This document shows, one piece after another, positions 48,251 through 56,446 of a stretch of 64,000 nucleotides of DNA. Every line of letters starts with the position of its first letter. Within the stretch, counting starts at the first letter, position 1. The position numbers and the translations under genes are program-made. The stretch covers positions 24,521 to 88,520 of the forward strand of contig NZ_JADPEL010000014.1 in assembly GCF_015667795.1 (NCBI RefSeq), written 5' to 3'. The notes beneath the pieces were generated by a model. The model made no database searches and had not been told where the DNA came from. It was given only the letters and a program-made list of their open reading frames with translations. The DNA comes from Clostridium sp. D53t1_180928_C8. GTDB taxonomy: Bacteria > Bacillota > Clostridia > Clostridiales > Clostridiaceae.

Positions 48251-48416
48251 TTATTACCCTCCCACTATAGGTTATACTATTTTAACTATATAAAAGTATA
48301 CCATTTAAGATTTACGTTTACAATTATTAATTATGGAAAAATTGGAATTAATTCAGTTATTTATAAATTAATACAGTCATTTTGTCACTGTATATATAAA
48401 AATTATTATAAACGCC

Positions 48417-48447
48417 AAAAAAGCATCTAATAAATATTAGATGCTTT
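48417..48447 (-). terminator. Terminator of the tRNA-Ser pair
   Basis: AAAAGCATCTAATA stem with complement, ending directly at the CCA of tRNA-Ser(GCT); T run on minus. Confidence 0.88.
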
Positions 48448-48540
48448 TGGCGGAGAACAAGGGATTCGAACCCTCGCACCAGTATTATCCAGCCTACTCC
48501 CTTAGCAGGGGAGCCTCTTTAGCCACTTGAGTAATTCTCC
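48448..48540 (-). tRNA. tRNA-Ser (GCT)
   Basis: 93-base class II tRNA on minus: acceptor GGAGAAT/GTTCTCC, anticodon stem CTCCC/GGGAG, loop CTGCTAA giving GCT, a long variable arm (TAGGCTGGATAATACTGGTGC region), encoded CCA. Confidence 0.95.
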
Positions 48541-48545
48541 ATTTT

Positions 48546-48636
48546 TGGCGGAGAGACAGGGATTCGAACCCTGGGTACGCTCACACGCACGCCGGTTTTC
48601 AAGACCGGTGCCTTAAACCAACTCGACCATCTCTCC
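48546..48636 (-). tRNA. tRNA-Ser (TGA), copy 1
   Basis: 91-base class II tRNA on minus: acceptor GGAGAGA/TCTCTCC, anticodon loop CTTGAAA giving TGA, long variable arm (CGTGCGTGTGAGCGTAC), encoded CCA. Transcribed just before tRNA-Ser(GCT). Identical to copies 2 and 3. Confidence 0.96.
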
Positions 48637-48712
48637 AAGACAAGATTAATTATAACAACAGTTATAATTTATGTCAACACATTTTAAATTTTTTTTATAT
48701 TTTTTTATTTAC

Positions 48713-49270
48713 TTAATAATCCTTAGTAATAACTTCTAATTTACCACTTTCAGGATCCATTATTAACCCATGTACCTTAACATCTCTAGGAATTAACGGA
48801 TGTTTTTTTATCAACTCTACACTTTCCTTTACAGACTCTTCTACCGAATCAAACCCATGTAACCATTTTTTAATATCAATTCCAGAGTTATTTAATGTTT
48901 CTATGGTTTCTTTTGTAATTCCTCTATTAATTATCTTATTAATTGTTTCTTTACCATTAATATTACTCATTCCGCAATTTTTATGTCCAATTACTAATAC
49001 TTCATCTGTATCGAATTCATAAATAGCAACTATAATGCTTCTTATAATACTTCCAAATGGATGCATTATCGTAGCCCCTGCATTTTTTACTATTTTAGCA
49101 TCACCATTTCTCAAATTTAGTGCTTTTGGTAATAGCTCTGTTAATCTTGTATCCATACAAGATAATATTACTAACTTCTTATCTGGATATTTGCTAGACT
49201 TATATTTTTCATACTCTCTATTTTCTACAAATTTCCTATTAAATTCTAATATTTCATCTAATTTATTCAT
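48713..49270 (-). CDS. Beta-class carbonic anhydrase
   Basis: Interconverts CO2 and bicarbonate with a zinc centre; cytoplasmic. 185 residues with Cys38-x-Asp40-x-Arg42 in LSCMDTR, His96 and Cys99 in IGHKNCGMS; these are the zinc ligands and the Asp/Arg dyad. Compact variant without the N-terminal arm of plant-type enzymes. Bicarbonate supply for carbamoyl phosphate or fatty acid synthesis is an obvious use. It sits between tRNA-Ser(TGA) copies 1 and 2. Confidence 0.93.
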   Translation of the reverse strand: MNKLDEILEFNRKFVENREYEKYKSSKYPDKKLVILSCMDTRLTELLPKALNLRNGDAKIVKNAGATIMHPFGSIIRSIIVAIYEFDTDEVLVIGHKNCGMSNINGKETINKIINRGITKETIETLNNSGIDIKKWLHGFDSVEESVKESVELIKKHPLIPRDVKVHGLIMDPESGKLEVITKDY

Positions 49271-49335
49271 ATATACCCCAACCTATTATAAAAGATTTTA
49301 TAAGTTTATTTTACCATAATTTATATTATATATTC

Positions 49336-49367
49336 AAAAAAAGCTTCTAGCGTTTGCTAGAAGCTTT
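49336..49367 (-). terminator. Terminator of tRNA-Ser copy 2
   Basis: Perfect stem AAAAGCTTCTAGC with complement, four-base loop, T run on minus; abuts the tRNA 3' end. Confidence 0.9.
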
Positions 49368-49458
49368 TGGCGGAGAGACAGGGATTCGAACCCTGGGTAC
49401 GCTCACACGCACGCCGGTTTTCAAGACCGGTGCCTTAAACCAACTCGACCATCTCTCC
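49368..49458 (-). tRNA. tRNA-Ser (TGA), copy 2
   Basis: Base-for-base identical to 48546-48636, 91 bases, on minus, with its own terminator. Confidence 0.96.
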
Positions 49459-49512
49459 TGGACAAGATTAGTTATATCAGTATTTGTGAGTTATGTCAAT
49501 ATAATTTATTTT

Positions 49513-50256
49513 TTATTTTCTTTTTAGTCTTTCTAAAGTTCTTTGAATTATATTTTCATTAGCTTCTCCATTACAATTTCCTGTTGCTTTATTTCCATTA
49601 CAAGAACAAGCTGATGAATTTTTAATTTTCATATTATTTAATACTTCTTCTGTTGTTAATGAACCACTTGATAACATTCCAAAGTTGATTTCAGCAGCTT
49701 TATAAGCATCTATTCCTGGTGCTGCAGTAGCATCTTTTGCAATATATACTTCAAATCCCTGCTCTACTAAATCCCTCATATGTGATTCAATACAAATATT
49801 TGAGTTCATTCCTGCAAGTATTACTGTATCTATTTTTTGCTTTCTTAGTTGTAATACTAAATCATTTGTTTGCGGACCAAAAATCTTATGTGGACTTGCA
49901 ATTATAGTTTCACCATCTTCTATATATGGCTTAAATTGAGCAAGTATATCAGCTCTTGAATCCTTTTCTACAGCTTCTGATGGCCCTTTTCTTTCAAACA
50001 TTTTCATATTATGCATCATATGTTCGCCATTTGTTCCAAACTTCCACGTATAATCATGTGGATAATAATAATGTGGTGATACAAATACTTTATATCCATT
50101 TTCCTTTGCTACTTTAAATAAAGATATCATATTTTCTATAGTGTTGTTGGCTTCTATAACACCTTTTGCTAATTTATATCCCGCTCCCATTTCATGTAAA
50201 AATTCATTTTGTGGATCTACCACTACTAATGCTGTTTCCTTATTATTAAATTTCAT
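49513..50256 (-). CDS. Isochorismatase-fold cysteine hydrolase with Cys-rich tail
   Basis: 247 residues of the cysteine hydrolase/isochorismatase superfamily: catalytic Asp14 in VVDPQNEFL, Lys in the EDGETIIASPHKI region, Cys in NSNICIESHMRDL. The fold occupies 1-205; a C-terminal extension NSSACSCNGNKATGNCNGEA adds three Cys in C-x-C-x9-C spacing and is unusual for the family. Start set at the ATG behind AGGAGTGATTAAA. Substrate unknown; nicotinamidase-like metal residues are not evident. Between tRNA-Ser copies 2 and 3. Confidence 0.85.
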   Translation of the reverse strand: MKFNNKETALVVVDPQNEFLHEMGAGYKLAKGVIEANNTIENMISLFKVAKENGYKVFVSPHYYYPHDYTWKFGTNGEHMMHNMKMFERKGPSEAVEKDSRADILAQFKPYIEDGETIIASPHKIFGPQTNDLVLQLRKQKIDTVILAGMNSNICIESHMRDLVEQGFEVYIAKDATAAPGIDAYKAAEINFGMLSSGSLTTEEVLNNMKIKNSSACSCNGNKATGNCNGEANENIIQRTLERLKRK

Positions 50257-50342
50257 TTTAATCACTCCTGTTTATTTATTTAAAATTATTAAGCTATGTG
50301 CTATGGATTAATAGTAATACTTAAATAAATAAACAACAATTA

Positions 50343-50434
50343 GGCACTTAAAAGTTACTAGAAACCTTTAAGTGCCCTTAAATGAATATATTTTTCAACA
50401 TAAAATGTAATTATGAATAGTTACATTTTATGTT
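50343..50434. repeat. Two tandem hairpins upstream of the cysteine hydrolase gene
   Basis: Hairpin 1: GGCACTTAAA (50343-50352) with TTTAAGTGCC (50367-50376). Hairpin 2: perfect 14-bp arms AACATAAAATGTAA (50397-50410) and its complement (50421-50434). Neither has a clean T run. They fill the space between tRNA-Ser copy 3 and the hydrolase gene. Confidence 0.6.
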
Positions 50435-50451
50435 ATTCCTAATTTTTTTAC

Positions 50452-50482
50452 AAAAAAACTCCTAGCAAATGCTAGAAGCTTT
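50452..50482 (-). terminator. Terminator of tRNA-Ser copy 3
   Basis: Variant of the copy 2 terminator (AGCTTCTAGC...GCTAGGAG) with one mismatch and a run of seven T on minus. Confidence 0.85.
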
Positions 50483-50573
50483 TGGCGGAGAGACAGGGAT
50501 TCGAACCCTGGGTACGCTCACACGCACGCCGGTTTTCAAGACCGGTGCCTTAAACCAACTCGACCATCTCTCC
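50483..50573 (-). tRNA. tRNA-Ser (TGA), copy 3
   Basis: Base-for-base identical to the other two copies, 91 bases, on minus. Confidence 0.96.
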
Positions 50574-50633
50574 TCGGAACAATTGTTATTATATCAACCT
50601 ATAAATATTATGTCAACACTTTTTATAAAAAAA

Positions 50634-51260
50634 TTATGAATTTATTTTATGTCCACTTGCACCAGCTTTATAGCTCTTTAAAAATAATTCAAATACCATA
50701 TTTATCTCTTCACTTAATATATCTTCATCATTTATTTTAAGTAACTCCATAGCCGCTTCTATTGTACATAAATTTCCTTCTTCCTGACCTCTTCTTAACG
50801 TAAACTTAGAAACTCTATTTATTTCTAATGATACTATAGGTAAATTCTTTAAATAATCACTTCTTCTTATTATTTTCCAAGCTTCTTTCCATGTACCATC
50901 AACAATAATAAATACTGGTGTATGATTATCTTTACTATATTTAACTTTTCTTATCTCCATTTCTTTATTCATTATTGGAAATACTAAATAAACATTATAA
51001 ATATCATTATTTATATATTCTAAGATACTTTTGGGAATTTCTCCTCTTTTCCAAATAATTATTTCAGTAGATTTATTATTAATTTGTTTTAATAAATTGG
51101 CTGTATTTGTATTTCTATATACTTCTTTTTCACTAGATAAAATTATAAACTTAGCTTTTGTTTCAAGCTCTTTTATACTCTTGCATATACAAGTTATAAT
51201 TGGTAGTCCACACTTATTGCAATTTTCACATACTCTTGTTATTTGCTTCTTATTTCTCAT
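50634..51260 (-). CDS. DTW-domain tRNA-uridine aminocarboxypropyltransferase
   Basis: Predicted SPOUT-like enzyme of the TapT/DTWD family that puts the acp group on uridine in tRNA (acp3U) from S-adenosylmethionine. 208 residues with N-terminal zinc cysteines CENCNKCGLPIITCIC, the name-giving DTW region as DGTWKEAWKII, and SKFTLRRGQEEGNLCTIEAAMELL. Directly downstream of tRNA-Ser copy 3 in sense of transcription, but as a separate unit. RNA target not deducible. Confidence 0.88.
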   Translation of the reverse strand: MRNKKQITRVCENCNKCGLPIITCICKSIKELETKAKFIILSSEKEVYRNTNTANLLKQINNKSTEIIIWKRGEIPKSILEYINNDIYNVYLVFPIMNKEMEIRKVKYSKDNHTPVFIIVDGTWKEAWKIIRRSDYLKNLPIVSLEINRVSKFTLRRGQEEGNLCTIEAAMELLKINDEDILSEEINMVFELFLKSYKAGASGHKINS

Positions 51261-51312
51261 CCTAACCTCTTAACTATATATTATAACTAACATAATACTA
51301 TATTTAGCTATT

Positions 51313-51360
51313 AATTAAAAATGATGAATTTAGAATAAAATATTATACTAAATTCATCAT
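51313..51360 (-). terminator. Terminator of the pan operon
   Basis: Perfect 13-bp stem ATGATGAATTTAG with complement, followed on minus by TTTTTAATT. Confidence 0.88.
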
Positions 51361-51398
51361 CATAAATTTTTATATTGCTATAACAACTTTATTTATTA

Positions 51399-51785
51399 TT
51401 ATTCAGAAAGTTGTCCATGTTTTTCATAATTAGTAACTCTATTAATTCTATTTTCCTCATTAACAAAAACAACTTTTGGTTTATGATCTATTACTTCTTC
51501 TCTATCTAAATCACAATAAGCCATTAATATAATTTTATCTCCAACTTGTACACACCTTGCAGCTGCTCCATTTAAACAAATCATTCCTGATCCTCTTTCA
51601 CCGGCAATTGTATATGTTTCAAATCTTGCTCCATTATCTATATCTACAATATGAACTTTTTCATACTCGTATATTCCCGCTGCATCTAATAAATCTTCAT
51701 CAACAGTTATACTTCCAACATAATTTAATTCAGCTTGTACTACTGTTGCTCTGTGTATCTTACCCTTTAACATATTTACTTTCAT
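51399..51785 (-). CDS. panD: Aspartate 1-decarboxylase proenzyme
   Basis: Makes beta-alanine from aspartate for pantothenate. 128 residues; self-cleavage between Gly24 and Ser25 (YVGSIT) creates the pyruvoyl group. Also Arg/Tyr residues of the active site, [19 protein letters not shown]. Last gene of the pan operon, with 17 bases to panC and a perfect hairpin terminator after it. Confidence 0.97.
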   Translation of the reverse strand: MKVNMLKGKIHRATVVQAELNYVGSITVDEDLLDAAGIYEYEKVHIVDIDNGARFETYTIAGERGSGMICLNGAAARCVQVGDKIILMAYCDLDREEVIDHKPKVVFVNEENRINRVTNYEKHGQLSE

Positions 51786-51802
51786 TGTTACTTCTCTCCC
51801 TA

Positions 51803-52648
51803 CTATAACTCATATATGAAATTATCTATTAATCTTGTTTTACCAATAAACACCGCTATTGCTACTAATACAGAATTTTCTATAACACCTACATCTTCCA
51901 TAGAAAAACTATCTACTACCTCAATATAATCAATTTTAGCTAATCTCTCTGATTCAATTATCTCTTTAATAGTACTTATAATATTAGCTGAATTTCTTTC
52001 TCCATCTTTAATCTTTTCTCTAGCAATATTTAATGATTTATTTAAAATTGTTGCTGCACTTCTTTCTTCCATAGATAAATAAGTATTTCTAGAGCTCTTA
52101 GCAAGTCCATCTTTTTCTCTTACTATAGGGCAACCTATAACTTCTACATCTATATTTAAATCTCTTACCATTCTTTTTATTATAGCCAATTGTTGAGCAT
52201 CCTTTTCTCCAAAGTAAGCCCTATCCGGTGATACTATATTAAATAACTTTGTTACTACAGTACAAACACCTCTAAAATGAGTTGGTCTACTCTTGCCACA
52301 TAATCCACTTGTCAACCCATTCATATCAACAAAGGTAGAAAAATCCTCAAAGTACATTTCTTCATTTTTAGGATGGAATATAATATCTGCTCCAGCCCCT
52401 TCACATACCTTACTATCTCTTTCTAAGTCTCTTGGATAAGTAGATAAATCTTCTTTAGGACCAAATTGAATAGGATTAACGAATATACTTACAACAACCT
52501 TGTCATTTTCTTCTGAAGCTTTTTTTATTAAGCTTTCATGCCCTTCATGTAAATACCCCATAGTCGGAACAAATCCAACCTTTAATCCTTGAGATTTCCA
52601 CCCTTTTACTCTATCTCTTAATTCATTTATTTTATCTAAAACTATCAT
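51803..52648 (-). CDS. panC: Pantothenate synthetase
   Basis: ATP-dependent condensation of pantoate and beta-alanine. 281 residues: [18 protein letters not shown] (HIGH-like), [36 protein letters not shown], and [17 protein letters not shown] (KMSKS-like) are all present. Third gene of the pan operon, 11 bases after panB. Confidence 0.97.
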   Translation of the reverse strand: MIVLDKINELRDRVKGWKSQGLKVGFVPTMGYLHEGHESLIKKASEENDKVVVSIFVNPIQFGPKEDLSTYPRDLERDSKVCEGAGADIIFHPKNEEMYFEDFSTFVDMNGLTSGLCGKSRPTHFRGVCTVVTKLFNIVSPDRAYFGEKDAQQLAIIKRMVRDLNIDVEVIGCPIVREKDGLAKSSRNTYLSMEERSAATILNKSLNIAREKIKDGERNSANIISTIKEIIESERLAKIDYIEVVDSFSMEDVGVIENSVLVAIAVFIGKTRLIDNFIYEL

Positions 52649-52659
52649 ATCCTTACCCT

Positions 52660-53487
52660 CTAATATAATTTTTCAATTACTTCATCATTTATTTTAAAAG
52701 AATGTTCCTCTGAAGGGAAAACTCCATCCTTAACTTCTTCTATATATTTCTTAAATGCTATATTCATTTTTTCACCTAAATTTTCATACTTTTTAACAAA
52801 CTTAGGAGTAAAATCACTATACATACCTAACATATCTTGATATACAAGTATTTGTCCATCACAATCTGAACCTGCTCCAATTCCTATAGTAGGAATTGTT
52901 AATCTCTCACTTATAATTTTAGCAAGTTTAGCTGGAACACATTCTAATACAACTGCAAATGCTCCTGCTTTTTCTACTGCAATAGCTTCCTCTATAAGTC
53001 TCTTTGCAGCCTCTTCATCTTTACCTTGAACTTTAAATCCACCAAAAGCATTAACAGATTGAGGCGTTAAACCAATATGAGCCATAACAGGTATAGAAGC
53101 TTTTACTATAGCCTCTATCTTATCACATACTTCAAGTCCACCTTCTAATTTAACTACATGCGCTCTACCTTCTTTAATTAACCTTCCTGCATTAACAACT
53201 GCATCATATACTGATGTTTGATATGACATAAAAGGCATATCTGCTACAACTAATGTATTTTTCACTCCTCTTGATACTGCTTTAGTGTGATGAATCATAT
53301 CTTCCATAGTAACTGATAAAGTATCTTCATACCCTAAACAAACCATTCCTAATGAATCTCCAACTAATATTCCATTTATCCCAGCTTCATCAATTATTTT
53401 TGCTGTAGAATAATCATATGCTGTAAGCATAGTTAACTTTTCATTTTTTTCCTTTGCTTGCTTAAATGTAACTGCTGTGTTTTTCAT
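52660..53487 (-). CDS. panB: 3-methyl-2-oxobutanoate hydroxymethyltransferase
   Basis: Adds hydroxymethyl from methylene-THF to alpha-ketoisovalerate, giving ketopantoate. 275 residues, TIM barrel: [30 protein letters not shown] with metal Asp, [38 protein letters not shown], and [21 protein letters not shown]. Second gene of the operon, two bases after panG. Confidence 0.97.
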   Translation of the reverse strand: MKNTAVTFKQAKEKNEKLTMLTAYDYSTAKIIDEAGINGILVGDSLGMVCLGYEDTLSVTMEDMIHHTKAVSRGVKNTLVVADMPFMSYQTSVYDAVVNAGRLIKEGRAHVVKLEGGLEVCDKIEAIVKASIPVMAHIGLTPQSVNAFGGFKVQGKDEEAAKRLIEEAIAVEKAGAFAVVLECVPAKLAKIISERLTIPTIGIGAGSDCDGQILVYQDMLGMYSDFTPKFVKKYENLGEKMNIAFKKYIEEVKDGVFPSEEHSFKINDEVIEKLY

Positions 53488-53489
53488 AA

Positions 53490-54332
53490 CTATTCTCCTA
53501 AATATTCTTCTAAATTTTTATAATCTCGCTCTAAATTTTTTACTTTTGCTATCTTTAAAATATTTTTTGATAGTAATCTATATAATTCTTTATCTTCTTC
53601 ACGTAAAACATTTAAATGATTAATAACAGTAGTTAAATCTCCTCGTTCTATAGGACCAGTTAAACTATTAACTGTTCCTCTTTCCTTAATATTTTTTAAG
53701 TTAAATTCTATTAAAGGATACAAGGCTTCCATGGCCATTTCCTTTGTAAAACCACATTCCTCTAAATAGTTAACTCCATTATTAATTAATCCTAATACTA
53801 AATTACTAACCGTTACTGATGCAGCGTGATATAAAGTTTTATTATCTTTACTAATAACAGCTACACCATTCCCTAATTTTGTGAATAGCATTTTAAAATA
53901 TTCAATATGTTTTTCATAACCTTCAATTGTTATAAATGCTTGTGATAAATCTTTATATGAATTATATTTGTTCGAGATAGCGAACATTGGATGAATAGAA
54001 TAACCATATGCACCATGATTATTTATATTTGAAAAGACTTCTGAAGAAATAGAGCCACTACAATGGCAAATTAATTTTTCTTTAATAGGTAACTCTTTTA
54101 TTTCATTCCATACATCAATAATTTGATTATCTGGTGTTGTAATAAATATAGCATCACTATTTTTTATTAAATCTTCTAATTTATTATATTGTCTCGTATT
54201 TGTAAAAATTGCAGCTTCTTTAGATGAATGCTGTGATTTACTATAATACCCACTTACGTCTATATTGTTTTCTTTTAGATATTTTCCTAAGGAAAAGCCA
54301 ACTTTCCCTGCTCCAATAAATCCAAATTTTAT
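53490..54332 (-). CDS. panG: PanG-like ketopantoate reductase (Rossmann/DUF2520), apparent ATA start
   Basis: About 280 residues: N-terminal NAD(P) fold [18 protein letters not shown], middle ITTPDNQI and [20 protein letters not shown], and helical DUF2520 C-terminus (ESNL-like [30 protein letters not shown]). As first gene of panGBCD without panE it is the best candidate for ketopantoate reduction, as shown for PanG of Francisella. Alignment of the start with relatives and a perfect GGAGG eight bases upstream place the initiator at ATA (54332-54330); no ATG, GTG or TTG has a usable ribosome site. ATT at 54335 is the alternative. TTGACA at 54480-54485 next to the IS remnant may be its -35. 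Confidence 0.8.
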   Translation of the reverse strand: MKFGFIGAGKVGFSLGKYLKENNIDVSGYYSKSQHSSKEAAIFTNTRQYNKLEDLIKNSDAIFITTPDNQIIDVWNEIKELPIKEKLICHCSGSISSEVFSNINNHGAYGYSIHPMFAISNKYNSYKDLSQAFITIEGYEKHIEYFKMLFTKLGNGVAVISKDNKTLYHAASVTVSNLVLGLINNGVNYLEECGFTKEMAMEALYPLIEFNLKNIKERGTVNSLTGPIERGDLTTVINHLNVLREEDKELYRLLSKNILKIAKVKNLERDYKNLEEYLGE

Positions 54333-54489
54333 AATTATCACCTCCAAGCGAGTGTGATACTAACAAGTCCCATTCAAAAAATGATATGAGCTATTTCTTT
54401 TAATCTTCAAACTTCAAATATATATGGTGCGGTTTAATTAAAATACCACCCATAATAAATCTAACATATTTCTATTTTTTGTCAACTCA

Positions 54490-54905
54490 TATTATAAATT
54501 TCTCTCATTATTTGATAATTTTAAACTAATAAATATCCAACAAAACTTGATACACTCATTTTGGATGGTATTTCTACAAATAGATGTATATGATCTACAT
54601 AGGCATGCGCCTCGATAATTGTAACACCTTTCCACTCGCAAAGTTGCCTTAATCTCTTCCCTATCTTCTTCTTTAACTCTCCATATATTGCTTTTCTGGT
54701 AAACTTAGGTGAAAAGACTATGTGGTATTTACAGTTGTATTTAGTATGTGATAAATTATTATTATCCATTATATGGGTCATTCTTTTGTCTATTAAATTT
54801 GGCTGCGAACCTTTTTTAATTATCGAAAAAGGAGTTTTTTTATATACTCACCGCTTAAGCTATTCTGAAAATATCTGCATAGCAGGTAGTATTCTTTTAT
54901 ACAAA
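54490..54905 (-). mobile_element. Decayed IS200/IS605-type element
   Basis: Contains the truncated tnpA-like frame and upstream (54785-54905) sequences with short hairpins (AAAAACTCCTTTTTC..., GCTTAAGC) such as occur at the ends of IS200 elements. Exact ends cannot be fixed, as these elements lack inverted repeats and target duplications. Single-copy in this window. Confidence 0.6.
54521..54781 (-). pseudogene. tnpA: Truncated IS200-type transposase TnpA
   Basis: 86 residues of an HUH Y1 transposase: HTKYNCKYHIVFSPKFTRKAIYG near the N-terminus and the metal-binding HIH of YVDHIHLFVEIP. Normal members have about 150 residues. The chain stops right after SSFVGYL, so the region with the catalytic Tyr is missing. 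Non-functional remnant. Confidence 0.88.
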
Positions 54906-54950
54906 AAAATAGAACTATCAATTTATATAATAGTTCTATTTTATAGTACC

Positions 54951-55610
54951 TTAACTTAAATACTTATAATTTTTATATGTCCCAATTAAAAAAGATAGTA
55001 TTGATATAGGTAATATTATCATGCATTTATTTAATATAATCTCGCTCATAGTAATTTCTTCTACAGTAAAAATATTTAGATAACTAATATTATATTTAAA
55101 AAATATTGAAAATGAAATTATATAGGTTAAAATAATCATTATTGATATTGATACTGATTTAAAAACATATATTAACATATAACTTATACTAATAAAAAAT
55201 ACACTTTGCATTAATATAATAATGTATTCATATATTATATTTTCAAAAAATAATGAATAACCTAAAAATAATATAGAAATATTAAATATATACCAAACAA
55301 ATAATAAAATTACTTGGATACATCTCATTTTTTTATACACATATAATATTTCATTTCCATCTACTTCTATATATTGCCTAGAAATCATAATTATCCACCA
55401 TATAGATGAAATTGCTGAAAATAATTCAGTATAATTTATCATATCTATTTTTAAAATTACCATATCTCTTACTGCAAAATATTTTAAAGTAAGCAATATT
55501 GGAATTAAGATAAATATAATAATTATCGGTAAAAAATAATATTTTTTTAAATTTTTCAAATCCAAATACGTAAGTTTAATATCTTTTTTTAAACTCCCTT
55601 TATCATACAT
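54951..55610 (-). CDS. ABC-2-like permease, small
   Basis: 219 residues with six predicted membrane helices and an N-terminal amphipathic stretch; looks like a small ABC-2 type permease. Overlaps the end of the ABC ATPase gene by 22 bases, so translationally coupled. With the ATPase and the upstream large membrane protein it forms a transporter set following a gene for a secreted peptide. Sequence family not recognised. Confidence 0.65.
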   Translation of the reverse strand: MYDKGSLKKDIKLTYLDLKNLKKYYFLPIIIIFILIPILLTLKYFAVRDMVILKIDMINYTELFSAISSIWWIIMISRQYIEVDGNEILYVYKKMRCIQVILLFVWYIFNISILFLGYSLFFENIIYEYIIILMQSVFFISISYMLIYVFKSVSISIMIILTYIISFSIFFKYNISYLNIFTVEEITMSEIILNKCMIILPISILSFLIGTYKNYKYLS

Positions 55611-56434
55611 AAATATCCATCCTCAATAGTAGGGTTAACTTCTTCAGCATTTAATTTTTCTTTAGTTAATATCCTATAAACAGTATTAGAGTTTTCTTCG
55701 TATATTTTTATAATTTCAAAACTCCCATTTATCAATTCCAATTCTTTTTCGTTAACATTATAAATTTTACCTAAAGCAATATTTTTTGTATCCTCACTAC
55801 TTTTAGTACTTAAAATTTTTCCTTTATTCATAATAATTATATTATCGCAAATAGCTTCTACGTCCTCTACTATATGAGTAGAAATTATTATAATTTTATT
55901 TTCTTTAATTTTCGCAACTATATTTTTAAATCTTATCCTTTCCTCTGGATCTAAGCCCACTGTTGGTTCATCAAATATAATTATTTTAGGATTATTTATT
56001 AATGATTGTGCTATTCCAACTCTTCTAACCATTCCCCCCGATAAAGATTTAATCTTATTATTTTTTTTATCTTCCAAATTAACAAGCTTCAATATATTTT
56101 CTATCTCTTCGCTAATGGAACCTTTTATTACACCTTTTAATACACAGAAATACTCCATAACTTCATATACGGTTGATTCTTCGAATAAACCAAACTTTTG
56201 TGGAACATAACCAACTTCCTTTAGATAGTTTTCATCATTTTTAATATTTTTCCCATTTACAGTAATTTTACCTTTATTAAAGCTAATTAAACTAACCAAA
56301 CACCGCATAAATGTAGTCTTTCCAGCTCCATTTGGACCTAACAATCCATAAACCCCATTGTCCATCTTTAAATTGATATCATCTATAATAACTTTTCTTT
56401 TATAATTTTTACTTAATGATTTAATTTCTATCAT
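55589..56434 (-). CDS. ABC transporter ATPase
   Basis: 281-residue ATPase of the bacitracin/lantibiotic-export type: Walker A GPNGAGKTT near 33-41, signature LSGGMVRRVGIA, Walker B IIIFDEPTVGLDP, switch His in ISTHIVEDVEAI, and C-terminal extension of about 70 residues. All catalytic residues are intact. Lies 12 bases after the large membrane protein. Likely powers export of, or immunity to, the secreted peptide encoded upstream. Confidence 0.9.
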   Translation of the reverse strand: MIEIKSLSKNYKRKVIIDDINLKMDNGVYGLLGPNGAGKTTFMRCLVSLISFNKGKITVNGKNIKNDENYLKEVGYVPQKFGLFEESTVYEVMEYFCVLKGVIKGSISEEIENILKLVNLEDKKNNKIKSLSGGMVRRVGIAQSLINNPKIIIFDEPTVGLDPEERIRFKNIVAKIKENKIIIISTHIVEDVEAICDNIIIMNKGKILSTKSSEDTKNIALGKIYNVNEKELELINGSFEIIKIYEENSNTVYRILTKEKLNAEEVNPTIEDGYLCMIKGV

Positions 56435-56446
56435 ATTAACTCTCTC

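Noticed and set aside
54521-54905. Active IS200 insertion sequence
   Set aside because: The transposase lacks the C-terminal part with the catalytic Tyr, so the element is dead.
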